64,000 nucleotides of DNA, taken from assembly GCA_001304015.1 (NCBI GenBank), contig LJUY01000009.1, positions 24,976 through 88,975 of the forward strand, in the 5' to 3' direction. Both the position numbers and the translations under genes were made by a program. Shown piece by piece: positions 8,605-17,478 of the stretch. The notes below the pieces were generated by a model. The model was not told the DNA's origin and did not search any database. It was given only the letters and a program-made list of their open reading frames with translations. This stretch comes from a candidate division Zixibacteria bacterium SM23_81. Its GTDB lineage: Bacteria > SM23-81. Positions within the stretch are counted from its first letter, which is position 1. Each line of letters starts with the position of its first letter.

Positions 8605-8718
8605 GCTTTCAGTTAAAAAAATGAGCACCCGGAAGCGCCTTGACTTCCCAAAACATCGGCCAGGATCAAAAGACAATTTTCAGAACATCCGTAAAAACCT
8701 ACGGAGAAAGGTTCTTTA

Positions 8719-9963
8719 GTGGCCAGGATTAAGACATATCTTCAAGAAAACCTGTTGACGGCGAACCTGCTCAACCGCACGGCAGCGCAAGAGGCAAAAT
8801 GCGATAAATCGGGGGGCCATCCCGTGGCGGAGCTGGACGAGAATCATCTCCTGGAGGCCCTTGCCTGGCTTATGCGGGCCCACAACGCCATGCCCTACGG
8901 TGGCCTGTCTCGCGGCTACAGCTTTGGCTGGAATCCCTACTTTCCCAAAAGAGGCTGGCAACCCGCCCATCCAAAGACAACTGGCGGAGTCATCCCCACT
9001 CTTTTCGACAGCTCCGTTGCCCTTGGGCGAGAAGATCTTCGCCAGACAGCCATTGGCTTGGCCAATTGGCTGGTAAAAATACAGATGCCCAGTGGGGCCA
9101 TTCGGGGCGGTGCCCTGGACGAACCTCCATCGTCTGAGATCCTTAATACCGCTCAAGCCATTATCGGATGGACGCGAGCCTTCCAGGAGACGCAAACAGA
9201 ATGGTATGCTGAGGCGGCACGACGTGCCTCCGATTTTCTGCTCCAGCTCCATGATCCAGAGTATCCCAGAGGTTCAGATCCTTCCTTATCAGCTGGAGAG
9301 GACAGCATCGTGTGCCGCTCGAGAGCAGGGTGGGCCCTGATCCAGGTGGGCATTGTCCTGGAGGAGTATCAGTATTGTGCTGCTGGCGACAAGGATGTGC
9401 TCCTCTGCCTCCAGCGCCAACAGCCCAACGGCTGGTTTGGGGACAGTCAGCCAAATGCCTCCGACTCCTCCCTTGTCCAGACCATCGCTCATTGTCTGGA
9501 GGGAATACTGCAGTCGTCCCTGATTCTGGACAACAAGAGGTATTTCAACTCGGCCAAAAAAACGGCCGATGCCCTGCTAAGTCTCATCCGTGACGACGGT
9601 AGCCTGAGCGGACTTTTCACCAGCGACTGGACTCCTCAGGCTTCCTGGAGTTGTCTCCTGGGAGACGCCTTAATGGCCAGCATCTGGCTCAAACTACATG
9701 GGCTTACGGGAAACAAGACATATCTGAAGGCAGCTCACCGTATGATCGTTTTTCTAAAAAAGACACAGAACTGCACGACCACACATCCGGGCCTTCGTGG
9801 AGGCATCAAGGGATCCTTCCCGTGTGATGGCGAATTTGGTCGGTACCAAACCCTAAGTGCTGGCTCCAAATACTTCATCGACTCCCTGCTCTCGCTGGCA
9901 CAAGTCTTACAGGCCCAACCACCAGCTTCATCTCTGCCCGTCTCTTCTCGCTCGTCTCGATAA
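8719..9963 (+). CDS. Alpha/alpha-toroid (six-hairpin glycosidase-like) protein
   Basis: 414 residues, GTG start with GGAGAAAGG upstream. No signal peptide. Repeated helical hairpins with WxxxHNAMPYGGLSRGYSF, SSEILNTAQAIIGW, ADFLL-type helices and Gly-rich turns (PGLRGGIKGSFP near the end) indicate an alpha/alpha toroid like that of unsaturated glucuronyl hydrolases, GlcNAc epimerases or polysaccharide-linked toroid proteins. I cannot identify catalytic residues with confidence, so substrate and reaction are unknown; a role in glycan handling is an inference. It is transcribed from its own sigma-54 promoter and followed by about 285 non-coding bases. Confidence 0.6.
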   Translation: MARIKTYLQENLLTANLLNRTAAQEAKCDKSGGHPVAELDENHLLEALAWLMRAHNAMPYGGLSRGYSFGWNPYFPKRGWQPAHPKTTGGVIPTLFDSSVALGREDLRQTAIGLANWLVKIQMPSGAIRGGALDEPPSSEILNTAQAIIGWTRAFQETQTEWYAEAARRASDFLLQLHDPEYPRGSDPSLSAGEDSIVCRSRAGWALIQVGIVLEEYQYCAAGDKDVLLCLQRQQPNGWFGDSQPNASDSSLVQTIAHCLEGILQSSLILDNKRYFNSAKKTADALLSLIRDDGSLSGLFTSDWTPQASWSCLLGDALMASIWLKLHGLTGNKTYLKAAHRMIVFLKKTQNCTTTHPGLRGGIKGSFPCDGEFGRYQTLSAGSKYFIDSLLSLAQVLQAQPPASSLPVSSRSSR

Positions 9964-10032
9964 TCCGCTTTGCTGAGACGACCTCTCCCCCTGGTATCAT
10001 CATATGAAATCCCCTCCCTGACTACATTTTTT

Positions 10033-10061
10033 TTGACATCAAACTGAAACTTAATTATATT
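10033..10061 (+). promoter_or_regulatory. Sigma-70 promoter
   Basis: TTGACA (10033-10038) and TATATT (10056-10061) are separated by 17 bases. Start of transcription would be near 10068, giving a leader of about 180 bases before the LiaI/LiaF-like gene. No other gene lies between. The rest of the 9964-10248 spacer shows nothing recognisable. Confidence 0.7.
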
Positions 10062-10248
10062 CCCTTCAAGCCCGCTTGCATATCACCATCGCGAATATTT
10101 TACAGAACCTGGGCAGATACATTCTACCGAATCAGAGGATATCTTTGGTATTTTCATCGTATCTCTTCCAGCCCTAAGCATTAAGAGACTGCACGGACTA
10201 GGCCTGTGGTGAAATTGTGGCCATATTCCTGAGCTGAAAGGAGGGAAA

Positions 10249-10959
10249 ATGCCAAGTGAAACGGGACACGGGACTCATCGTTGGGGCATAGGTGTCCTCC
10301 TAACCGTCATCGGATTGTTAATTCTCCTGTCCAACCTAGATGTCTTGGACCTAGGACCCTTTTTGAGCCGTTGGTGGCCCCTGCTCATCGTGCTCCTGGG
10401 GCTCTGGAAGCTGGTGGTGTGGGGTGCGGCAAGTCTAGGCTCAGCCCTCCTGCTGATTATCATCGGAATTTTGTGTCAGCTGGCCACACTAGGAGTCATC
10501 ACGTGGGGTGCCATCTTCCGCCTCTGGCCCGTCCTTTTAATCGCCATTGGGAGCTGGATGCTACTGCGTCCGACACGTCATTGGACTGAGAAATACCGTG
10601 TTGTCGGGCCGGGCAATGTCGATTTCTTGGACGCATGGGCTCTCTTCGGCGGGGCTGACCGACAAGTCACCTCCCAACAGTTTAAGGGCGGCAACGCCAC
10701 CGCTTTCTTCGGTGGCATCGACATCGACCTGCGTCAGGCCCAAATGGCCGAGGGAGAACATTCATTACACCTCACAGCTCTCTGTGGAGGTGTGGATGTC
10801 TTTGTCCCTCAGAACTGGGATGTCACCGTGACGGGGACCCCCATCTTCGGCAGTTTGGAGGACAAACGCCAAAAAACCCATGTGGCAGAGGAGTCCACAA
10901 GAGGATTGTTGCACATCAGTGCTTTCGTCGTGTTCGGGGGCATCGAAGTGAAAAACTAG
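10249..10959 (+). CDS. LiaI/LiaF-like transmembrane protein
   Basis: 236 residues; AAAGGAGGG sits 4 bases before the ATG. N-terminal half has four hydrophobic segments arranged as two LiaI-type (DUF5668) hairpins: GVLLTVIGLLILL, WWPLLIVLLGLWKL, SALLLIIIGILCQL and LWPVLLIAIGSWML. The C-terminal half (about 125-236) is a beta-solenoid-like LiaF C-terminal domain with repeated FGG/GGxD turns (ALFGGADR, AFFGGIDIDL, LCGGVDVFVP, VVFGGIEVKN). Relatives inhibit or sense envelope-stress signalling in Firmicutes; here no LiaRS-like pair is adjacent, so the function is unassigned. Single gene with its own promoter. Confidence 0.82.
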   Translation: MPSETGHGTHRWGIGVLLTVIGLLILLSNLDVLDLGPFLSRWWPLLIVLLGLWKLVVWGAASLGSALLLIIIGILCQLATLGVITWGAIFRLWPVLLIAIGSWMLLRPTRHWTEKYRVVGPGNVDFLDAWALFGGADRQVTSQQFKGGNATAFFGGIDIDLRQAQMAEGEHSLHLTALCGGVDVFVPQNWDVTVTGTPIFGSLEDKRQKTHVAEESTRGLLHISAFVVFGGIEVKN

Positions 10960-10980
10960 CCCAAAAATGAGAAGATTGAA

Positions 10981-11112
10981 CCTAGGAGCCCTCCCGTCCC
11001 AATCACGATCCTTAACTCCTCTATGCATCAAGGGAAGGTCAACTTTTGCTTGCTTTAGCGTACGTTGAGCTGTATAATGAAATGACTTAAGAAAAAATGT
11101 CCTAGGAGCCCT
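10981..11112. repeat. 12-bp direct repeat, 120 bp apart
   Basis: CCTAGGAGCCCT occurs at 10981-10992 and again at 11101-11112, at the left edge of the AT-rich sugar island. It could be a trace of an insertion or deletion at the boundary, or a binding-site pair; no copy was noticed at the right edge. Confidence 0.5.
11050..11078 (+). promoter_or_regulatory. Sigma-70-like promoter of the sugar island
   Basis: A perfect -10 TATAAT at 11073-11078 with a weak -35 TTGCTT at 11050-11055 (17-base spacer). Transcription would start near 11085, about 145 bases before the epimerase gene, and could read through the whole island because the following genes overlap or are close. Confidence 0.55.
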
Positions 11113-11228
11113 AATGAGAGATTATGGGGCGGCTTTCAAAAGTGCCGATGCTTCAAAAACAAAGGCAAAATGGCACGCTCTCTTCAGGGGAAGAGCGCGA
11201 AACTTAGCATATTATCAAGGAGAAAACA

Positions 11229-12188
11229 GTGGCTACAAAAGGCAAAACAATTTTTATCACCGGTGGAGCAGGTTTTATTGGCACCGCTGTAGCAAAGAGA
11301 TTAGTTGCTGATAACAAGATAGTAATTTATGATAATTTCCATAGAAATTCTTTAAGCGGTAGCGACTTAGAAGATCATGCAAATGTCAGGGTAATTAAGG
11401 GTAGCGTTTTGGATCTTGGAAAATTAAAGGAGAGTATTAAAAAGTCCCATATCGTGGTTCATATGGCTGCGATTGCAGGTATTGATACCGTTATCAAGAG
11501 TCCTGTGACTACAATGAAAGTAAACATGATAGGAACTTACAATCTTTTGGAAGCGACGATGACTCTCACTAAAGTTGACAGGGTTCTTTATTTCTCTACG
11601 AGCGAAGTTTTTGGCTCCTATGCATACAAATTAGAAGAGAGGGAACCTACACATCTTCGACCCGTAGGTGAAGCAAGATGGGTTTATGCTACCAGCAAAC
11701 TTGCGGGAGAACATCTTATTCACAGCTATTATACAGAACTTGGGTTGCCTGTAACCTCTGTCCGGCCTTTTAACATTTATGGACCAGGGCAGGTGGGTGA
11801 AGGGGCTATTCATGTTTTTATTAAGAAAGCGATTAACGACCAAGCCATAGAAATCCATGGGGATGGTGACCAGATACGTTCTTGGTGTTATATTGATGAT
11901 ATGGTAGATGCAATTTTGCTTTGCTTAACTAAAGATGAGGCAATCGGAGAGATATTTAATATAGGAAATCCAAGGGGAACTATTACAATTCTAAGTTTAG
12001 CGGAAAAAATAAAGCACTTGGCCAATTCTAAATCTAAAATAGCGCATGTTCCAAAAAATTACGTAGATGTGGAACTTCGTGTCCCAAGTATTGAAAAAGC
12101 AAAAACGGTCCTTGGATTTAAGCCAAAAGTTGATCTTGAGGAAGGAATAAAAAGAACTATAGAATGGTACAGGAGAAACCGCAAGTGA
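11229..12188 (+). CDS. NAD-dependent sugar epimerase/dehydratase (extended SDR)
   Basis: 319 residues, GTG start after AAGGAG. Rossmann motif TGGAGFIG near residue 11, active-site YATSK (Y and K of the YxxxK pair near 145), VRPFNIYGPGQ and the substrate-binding HGDGDQIRSWCYIDD. These are features of UDP-sugar epimerases and dehydratases. It lies first in the AT-rich island, before a DegT aminotransferase, so it may supply the keto or epimerised sugar that is then aminated. The exact reaction is not deducible. Its stop codon overlaps the start of the next gene. Confidence 0.85.
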   Translation: MATKGKTIFITGGAGFIGTAVAKRLVADNKIVIYDNFHRNSLSGSDLEDHANVRVIKGSVLDLGKLKESIKKSHIVVHMAAIAGIDTVIKSPVTTMKVNMIGTYNLLEATMTLTKVDRVLYFSTSEVFGSYAYKLEEREPTHLRPVGEARWVYATSKLAGEHLIHSYYTELGLPVTSVRPFNIYGPGQVGEGAIHVFIKKAINDQAIEIHGDGDQIRSWCYIDDMVDAILLCLTKDEAIGEIFNIGNPRGTITILSLAEKIKHLANSKSKIAHVPKNYVDVELRVPSIEKAKTVLGFKPKVDLEEGIKRTIEWYRRNRK

Positions 12189-13294
12189 TCAGATTGGCGC
12201 GGCCCCAAATAGGTCAGGAAGAGATAAAGGAAGTCAGTAAGGTATTGGGATCTGGGTTTTTAGTTCAGGGTAAAAATGTAGAGAAATTTGAGACAAAGGT
12301 TGCTGAGTATCTAAAAGTAAAATATGCTATTGCTGTTAGCTCCGGAACGGCTGCTTTGCACCTATCTCTCATGGCTTTGGGAATAAAGGAAGGGGACGAA
12401 GTCATACTACCTGATTTTACTTTTCCTGCAACTGGCAATGTAGTTGCCTTAGTGGGCGCTAAACCCATTTTAGTGGATATCGATTTAAAGACCTACAATA
12501 TTGATCCCACAAAAATAGAGGAAAACATTACGCCCCAGACAAAAGCCGTTATTCCAGTTCACGAATTTGGACAGGCGGCCGATATAGATTCAATATTAGC
12601 AATAGCGGGAAAATATGATTTATCTACCATTGAGGACGCTGCTTGTGCTTTGGGTGCAGAATCCAAAGGTAGAAAGTGCGGAACTTTGGGAGATATTGGA
12701 TGCTTTAGTTTTCACCCAAGGAAAGCAATTACTACCGGAGAGGGCGGGATGGTCGTCACTAATAGTAAACAGCTAGCAGAAAAGGCAAGGGCACTACGAA
12801 ATCATGGAATGGCGATTAAAGAGGGAAGAAACAGCTTTGAATATGCAGGATTTAATTATCGAATGACCGATTTTCAGGGAGCGATGGGTTGGATTCAAAT
12901 TAAGAAGCTGGATGAAATAATTGAAAAAAGAAGAGCTCTAGCAAGCTCATATAATGCTCTGTTGAAAGATCTTAAGGAGATACAGACTCCATTTGAAAAA
13001 GCTGGTAACAAACATATTTATCAATCTTATGTAGTTCTATTGAATAAACAAATAAAAAGAGACAACATCATTAGAAAGCTAAGAGAAAGAGGAATAGAAA
13101 CAACTATTGGAACTTACTGTCTTCATTGTCAGCCTTTTTATAGGAAGAACTATAGCTATAGAGATGGCCAGTTTAAGAATTCCTCTACAGCTTTCAAACA
13201 AAGTCTGTGTTTACCTCTCCATATAAAATTGAAGCCAGTAGATGCAAGGAAGGTTAAAGATCTGCTGTTAAAAACTATATGTATGGGAATGTGA
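12185..13294 (+). CDS. DegT/DnrJ/EryC1/StrS sugar aminotransferase (first copy)
   Basis: 369 residues from GTG 12185, whose GTGA overlaps the epimerase stop and which has AGGAG 8 bases upstream; the in-frame ATG at 12164 would lie inside the epimerase gene and adds seven residues before VIRLARPQIG. Fold-type I PLP enzyme: SSGTAALHLSL, VHEFGQAADID, IEDAACALGAE and SFHPRKAITTGEGGM, in which Lys forms the internal aldimine; FNYRMTDFQGAMGWIQ near the C-terminus. The family transaminates keto-sugar nucleotides using glutamate. The 243 bases after it contain no clear gene, only a short 35-codon open frame. Confidence 0.88.
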   Translation: MIRLARPQIGQEEIKEVSKVLGSGFLVQGKNVEKFETKVAEYLKVKYAIAVSSGTAALHLSLMALGIKEGDEVILPDFTFPATGNVVALVGAKPILVDIDLKTYNIDPTKIEENITPQTKAVIPVHEFGQAADIDSILAIAGKYDLSTIEDAACALGAESKGRKCGTLGDIGCFSFHPRKAITTGEGGMVVTNSKQLAEKARALRNHGMAIKEGRNSFEYAGFNYRMTDFQGAMGWIQIKKLDEIIEKRRALASSYNALLKDLKEIQTPFEKAGNKHIYQSYVVLLNKQIKRDNIIRKLRERGIETTIGTYCLHCQPFYRKNYSYRDGQFKNSSTAFKQSLCLPLHIKLKPVDARKVKDLLLKTICMGM

Positions 13295-13537
13295 AGAGCT
13301 ATTAAGATTCTTTATGGGTTAGGCTGCTTCCGGGCCAATGTTTCTGCAAAAACTTCGATCAATTGTTTTACAGCAGGTTATGAGATCTACAACGAGAAGT
13401 CTATTGGGACTACTCAGGTTTAAGTATCAAAATTTCTCCTTTTAAAAGCTGCTCAGATGGTCAATTTTGCAGAAGCTGAAGTTATAGGACGTTAGACCGA
13501 GATAATTGTGAGCAACTATTAAATTCAGGGACAGGAA

Positions 13538-14173
13538 ATGAAGGATAAAATCCTTATATATGGTGCCGGTGGGCATGCCAAAGTTGTTATAGACGCAATT
13601 GAGAAAGAACAAAAATATAAAATTATGGCCATTGTAGATGATAACAGTAAGCTCCATGGTAAGAATTATTGCGGATACCCAGTAATTGGCGGTTTGAGCA
13701 AATTAGTCGAAGGGAAATTTAGCGATTTTAAGATAATCATTGCCATTACTGATGGCAAAGTATCTAGCAAATTATACCGTCAAATTAAATCGTTGGGATA
13801 TAAACTTGGCATAGTTATTCATCCCTCGGCTGTTGTTGCCCGGGATGTCTTAATAGGCCCAGGAACTATGGTTATGGCAAATGCTGTGATAAATTCTAAT
13901 GCGAAAATTGGAACAAATGTTGTCATTAATACCGGTGCTATCGTTGAACATGACTGTGAAATAGGTGATTTTGTTCACATCGCTCCTGGTGCTCATTTAG
14001 CGGGAGCTGTTAAAATAGGTGAAGCCTCTATGGTCGGTTTGGGTGCAACTGTTATAGAGTCCAGACAGATTGGAGAGAATTCGATCATAGGTGCTGGAAC
14101 AGTTGTCATTAATGATATTCCTAATAACGTTTCTGCTGTCGGCGTTCCAGCTAGAATAATGAAGCGGAGCTAA
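13538..14173 (+). CDS. NeuD-family sugar O/N-acyltransferase
   Basis: 211 residues; ACAGGA precedes the ATG. N-terminal Rossmann-like PglD-N domain (ILIYGAGGHAKVVIDAI, about 4-80) and a C-terminal left-handed beta-helix of hexapeptide repeats (from about 95: IHPSAVVARDVLIGPGTMV through INTGAIVEHDCEIGDFVHI). The His in EHDCEIGD is the expected general base. Homologues acetylate sialic acids or the 4-amino group of UDP-sugars (PglD). Placed between two aminotransferases, acetylation of an amino sugar is the simplest reading. The next gene begins three bases after the stop. Confidence 0.88.
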   Translation: MKDKILIYGAGGHAKVVIDAIEKEQKYKIMAIVDDNSKLHGKNYCGYPVIGGLSKLVEGKFSDFKIIIAITDGKVSSKLYRQIKSLGYKLGIVIHPSAVVARDVLIGPGTMVMANAVINSNAKIGTNVVINTGAIVEHDCEIGDFVHIAPGAHLAGAVKIGEASMVGLGATVIESRQIGENSIIGAGTVVINDIPNNVSAVGVPARIMKRS

Positions 14174-14176
14174 CAC

Positions 14177-15364
14177 ATGAAGATCCCTATAAGTAAGCCT
14201 TTATTTGACAAAGATGAGGAGCGAGCAAGTCTTGAGCCCCTTAGGAATGGATGGGTGATGCAGGGACCCAAGGTTCAGAAATTTGAAAAGATGATAAGTT
14301 CCTATACAAGAACTAAATATGCCAGAGCAACAAGTTCCGGAACTGCAGCTCTGCACTTATCTTTGTTGGCCTGCGAGATTAAGCCAGGTGATGAAATCAT
14401 TGTGCCGCCTTTTACTTGCGTTGCCAGTGTAAATCCCATAGAGTATATCGGAGGTAAGCCTGTATTCGTAGATATCGATCTGAAAACATATAATATTGAT
14501 AGCTCCAAGATAGAGGAAGCTATTACGGAAAACACAAAAGCCATTGTGCCTATTCATTTGTTTGGACTCTGTGCAGACATGGATCCCATCTTGGAATTAG
14601 CAAAGAAATATAGCTTAAGAATTATAGAGGATGCAGCTCTTGCCTTGGGGGCCTTTTATAACGGGGAGCATGCAGGAACTTTTGGTGATGCTGGGTGCTT
14701 CAGTTTCCATCCGAGAAAGGCAATCACAACAGGCGAGGGAGGCATGGTCATAACGAATAACGAAGAGATTGCTCACCAGATAGAGATTATGAGAAATTAC
14801 GGCGCCTCGATCTCTGCTTTGGAGCGGCACCAAAAAGAGCTCTATGCTCTTCCACAATACAACATCTTAGGATACAATTACAAAATGACCGATATTCAAG
14901 CTAATATCGGTATTCAGCAAATGGGAAAGCTGGAATTTATTCTTAAAAGAAGAACAGAATTAGCAAGGATCTACAATCAAGAGTTGAAAGATTTGAAATG
15001 GCTAATTATTCCCCATGTAACCGAAGGTTGTACACACGCATACCAATCCTACGTGTGCTTATTCGCTCCCGATGGACTGCCAAAAGAGGGAGCGGATTCG
15101 GATGAATTAGAAATCATGTGTCAGAAACGTAACGAATTCATGAAATGGCTTCATGGAAAGGGGATTTCAACAGTACCAGGAGCTCTTGCTATACATACAG
15201 TGGATTATTACAAAGGAAAATACAATTTGAACCAGACAGATTTTTTAAGCTGTTTGATAGCGAGTAAATTGAGCATTGCCTTGCCTCTATATCCTCAGAT
15301 GAGAGAGGAAGAACAAGATTATGTAATTCATCACACAAAACATTTTGGGAAAACAAGAATCTAG
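14177..15364 (+). CDS. DegT/DnrJ/EryC1/StrS sugar aminotransferase (second copy)
   Basis: 395 residues, GGAG seven bases before the ATG. Same motifs as the copy at 12185 (SSGTAALHLSL, DAALALGAF, SFHPRKAITTGEGGM with the PLP lysine, YNYKMTDIQANIGIQQ), with an additional loop near residues 300-320 (GLPKEGADSDELEIMCQKRN). The identical core implies an old duplication followed by divergence, so the two may act on different positions or sugars. It is in the same AT-rich operon and its end overlaps the non-preferred TTG start of the next gene. Confidence 0.88.
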   Translation: MKIPISKPLFDKDEERASLEPLRNGWVMQGPKVQKFEKMISSYTRTKYARATSSGTAALHLSLLACEIKPGDEIIVPPFTCVASVNPIEYIGGKPVFVDIDLKTYNIDSSKIEEAITENTKAIVPIHLFGLCADMDPILELAKKYSLRIIEDAALALGAFYNGEHAGTFGDAGCFSFHPRKAITTGEGGMVITNNEEIAHQIEIMRNYGASISALERHQKELYALPQYNILGYNYKMTDIQANIGIQQMGKLEFILKRRTELARIYNQELKDLKWLIIPHVTEGCTHAYQSYVCLFAPDGLPKEGADSDELEIMCQKRNEFMKWLHGKGISTVPGALAIHTVDYYKGKYNLNQTDFLSCLIASKLSIALPLYPQMREEEQDYVIHHTKHFGKTRI

Positions 15365-15380
15365 TAAAAGGATAACTCGA

Positions 15381-16760
15381 TTGGGTAATAGAACCGCCGT
15401 ATTGGGAGCCGGCATCACCGGATTGTATACCGCATATAAATTAGCGGAAAAAGGAAAACATGTTGTTGTATTAGAAAGAGAACCCCTCATGGGAGGACTG
15501 GCAGGAAATGTGGAAAGAAAAGGCGCTATTTTTGACTATGGTCCCCATACCTTTTTTCTCGACGATGCGATGAAGGAGGAATTCTATCGGATAATTGATA
15601 GTAAGGAAGTTAATGTTTTTAGAACAAACGCAAAGATCAAATTTGGCAACAAATACTATCATTATCCGTTAGACGCTATCGATATTCTAATTAAGTCAAA
15701 CCCAATTGTAATTTTCAAATGCCTGTCTGATTATATTACTGCTAAAGTTAAAATGAAAACAAGCCATTCTATTGATGATTCAGCGGAATCCTGGATTATA
15801 AATAGATTTGGTGAAACCTTGTATAGGATTTATTTTGAAAAATATACAGAGAAAGTATGGGGACTCCATCCAAAGTTTATAGCACCGAGCTTTACGGAAG
15901 AAAGAATCCCACTCTTAAACCTTCGTCAAACTGTCAAGGCAACTATCACAAAAGCAATCAAGCGATTAATAAGGGGTGAGGAGAGAGAAAAATTTACCTA
16001 TATTGTGTGGGGACACTATCCCAAAAAAGGGCCGGGTGCTTTTTTCGAGAGATTAGCGAATAAAATCCACAGTAACGACGGTATCATCCACTTAAATTCA
16101 AAATTGAACAGCATACATCTTGACGGTCGCAGAGCAAGCAAGGTATCCTTTGAGAAAGATGGAGATATTAAGACAATAGAGTGCGATTATGTTGTTTCAA
16201 CTATTCCAATTAATGAATTAGTAAAACAGATAACTCCTAAAGCCGATTCTCCAATTCTTAAGGCGGCTAATTTGTTGAGATTCAGAGCAGTAGTTTTCGT
16301 GAATCTTCTCGTTAAAAAACAAGATATCTTTGAAGCACGCATGCTCTATTTTAGAAATAGAACTTTTAATAGGGTCTCAGAGACGAATAAATTCAGCAAT
16401 GAACTCGTTCCCAAGGGATTGACGGGTTTATGCGCGGAAATAACATGTGATAAGGACGACGAAACTTGGAATGCCGATGAACAACAACTTTGTGATAAAG
16501 TGCTTAGAGAGCTAGAAGAAGAAGATTTTTTTGTTAGGAAAGATGTTGTATATAGCTTTGTTACTCGAAAAGAGCATGGTTATCCTGTAGCAGCTTTGAA
16601 CTATAAAGAAAATTTGAATATACTAAGAGATTATATTAACAATATCGAAAATCTGTTTGTGACCGGGCGACAGGGATTATTCAGATATCTTCAAATGGAT
16701 CATTGCATGAAGATGGGTTTTGAAGTCGCTGGGCAGATTTTGTCTCAAAGCGAAAGATAG
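15381..16760 (+). CDS. FAD-dependent oxidoreductase, UDP-galactopyranose mutase/protoporphyrinogen oxidase-like
   Basis: About 460 residues. I choose TTG 15381, with AAAGGA upstream and LGNRTAVLGAGITGLYTAY following; a TTG at 15345 inside the preceding gene is possible. N-terminal FAD site GxGxTG (VLGAGITGLYTAYKLAEKG), EREPLMGGLAG and DYGPHTFF resemble both UDP-galactopyranose mutases and HemY-like amine oxidases found in polysaccharide loci. C-terminal GRQGLFRYLQMDHCMKMG is the second FAD-contact region. In a nucleotide-sugar cluster a role in glycan building is more likely than haem synthesis, but the substrate is not shown by the sequence. Confidence 0.75.
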   Translation: MGNRTAVLGAGITGLYTAYKLAEKGKHVVVLEREPLMGGLAGNVERKGAIFDYGPHTFFLDDAMKEEFYRIIDSKEVNVFRTNAKIKFGNKYYHYPLDAIDILIKSNPIVIFKCLSDYITAKVKMKTSHSIDDSAESWIINRFGETLYRIYFEKYTEKVWGLHPKFIAPSFTEERIPLLNLRQTVKATITKAIKRLIRGEEREKFTYIVWGHYPKKGPGAFFERLANKIHSNDGIIHLNSKLNSIHLDGRRASKVSFEKDGDIKTIECDYVVSTIPINELVKQITPKADSPILKAANLLRFRAVVFVNLLVKKQDIFEARMLYFRNRTFNRVSETNKFSNELVPKGLTGLCAEITCDKDDETWNADEQQLCDKVLRELEEEDFFVRKDVVYSFVTRKEHGYPVAALNYKENLNILRDYINNIENLFVTGRQGLFRYLQMDHCMKMGFEVAGQILSQSER

Positions 16761-16812
16761 CGCCAGTTTCGAAAGGAATAGTTCATTCAAGTGAAAAAAC
16801 GGAGAAAAAATT

Positions 16813-17181
16813 ATGTTTAGAAATGTAATTTTCATTCTCTGGGTTGTTTTCTCCTTAGTCGCAAGCCAAGTCTTAATAAAGACAGGGCTGGAAAAAATTG
16901 GCGGTTTCTCCCTAAACTTGCATCAACTCATCCCCAACCTTGGCAAAGTCCTTTGCTCCCCTCTCATTTGGCTAGGATTAATTATAACAGGTTCTGCAGC
17001 ATTAGTATGGTTCGATTTGCTTTCAAAACTTGAATTGAGTTTTGTGTATCCAATGGTTAGCTTAAGCTACGTCTTTGCTCTTTTTGCAGCTTGGCTTATT
17101 TTTAAAGAGGATGTCTCCTTAATACGTTTAATAGGTGTCCTCTTTGTTTGTCTTGGAGTATTCTTAATATCGAGAAGCTAA
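16813..17181 (+). CDS. EamA/ArnE-ArnF-like small membrane transporter
   Basis: 122 residues with four hydrophobic segments (FILWVVFSLVASQVL, LIWLGLIITGSAALVW, FVYPMVSLSYVFALFAAWLI, LIGVLFVCLGVFLIS) and the ESKT-type pattern of the small multidrug resistance/EamA half-size family. ArnE and ArnF flip undecaprenyl-phosphate-linked aminoarabinose across the inner membrane; a comparable flippase role for a lipid-linked amino sugar fits this cluster but is inferred. GGAG lies eight bases before the ATG. Last gene of the AT-rich island. Confidence 0.8.
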   Translation: MFRNVIFILWVVFSLVASQVLIKTGLEKIGGFSLNLHQLIPNLGKVLCSPLIWLGLIITGSAALVWFDLLSKLELSFVYPMVSLSYVFALFAAWLIFKEDVSLIRLIGVLFVCLGVFLISRS

Positions 17182-17421
17182 AAAGGCAACTTCATGAATT
17201 CATAATTTGAATGGAGAATCGAAATCCATTGTCTTTCTTGACATCCGCATAAAAGAAATCAAATAACGAACTGATCAATGTTCTCTCTGACCTTGCGGCT
17301 TAAACAGAGTGATCTTGGCTCATTCGACACTCCCTCAAAGGGATTGTGATAAACTAAAAAGGCAGAGGAACCTTGGAAGGAAGAAAACCTCCTTGTCGCA
17401 TCTCACTGCTCACAACAAGAA

Positions 17422-17446
17422 AGGCCCAACCTCGCTGTTTGGGCCT
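17422..17446. terminator. Bidirectional terminator hairpin
   Basis: Perfect 8-bp stem AGGCCCAA/TTGGGCCT around a 9-base loop. On the minus strand it is followed by TTCTT and ends the long minus operon just after the HAD gene stop at 17479; it may also stop reading from the sugar island. In the same 17182-17478 spacer no gene is seen. Confidence 0.75.
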
Positions 17447-17478
17447 CTTGCCGCCTGAACCTCTCCCATTTTGCATCT

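Larger units (their letters stand above)
8226..8718. other. Non-coding spacer with hairpin cluster and sigma-54 promoter
   Basis: 493 bases without a convincing gene. The first half holds consecutive inverted repeats (8337-8360, 8371-8394, 8414-8434 and a looser one to about 8460); the second half holds the sigma-54 promoter at 8589-8604 and a leader of about 100 bases to the next gene. No enhancer-binding palindrome was recognised between them. Confidence 0.7.

Noticed and set aside
11168-11182. TGGCACG... sequence resembling a second sigma-54 -24 element before the epimerase gene.
   Set aside because: The -12 element is CTTC rather than TTGC, and a sigma-70-like -10 is nearby.
13295-13537. 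Possible gene remnant between aminotransferase and NeuD genes.
   Set aside because: Only short frames (about 35 codons) without recognisable protein motifs; cannot be called a pseudogene.
17239-17268. TTGACA with an AT-rich -10-like sequence 18 bases on, plus strand.
   Set aside because: No plus-strand gene follows before the terminator and the minus-strand HAD gene, so it is probably chance.
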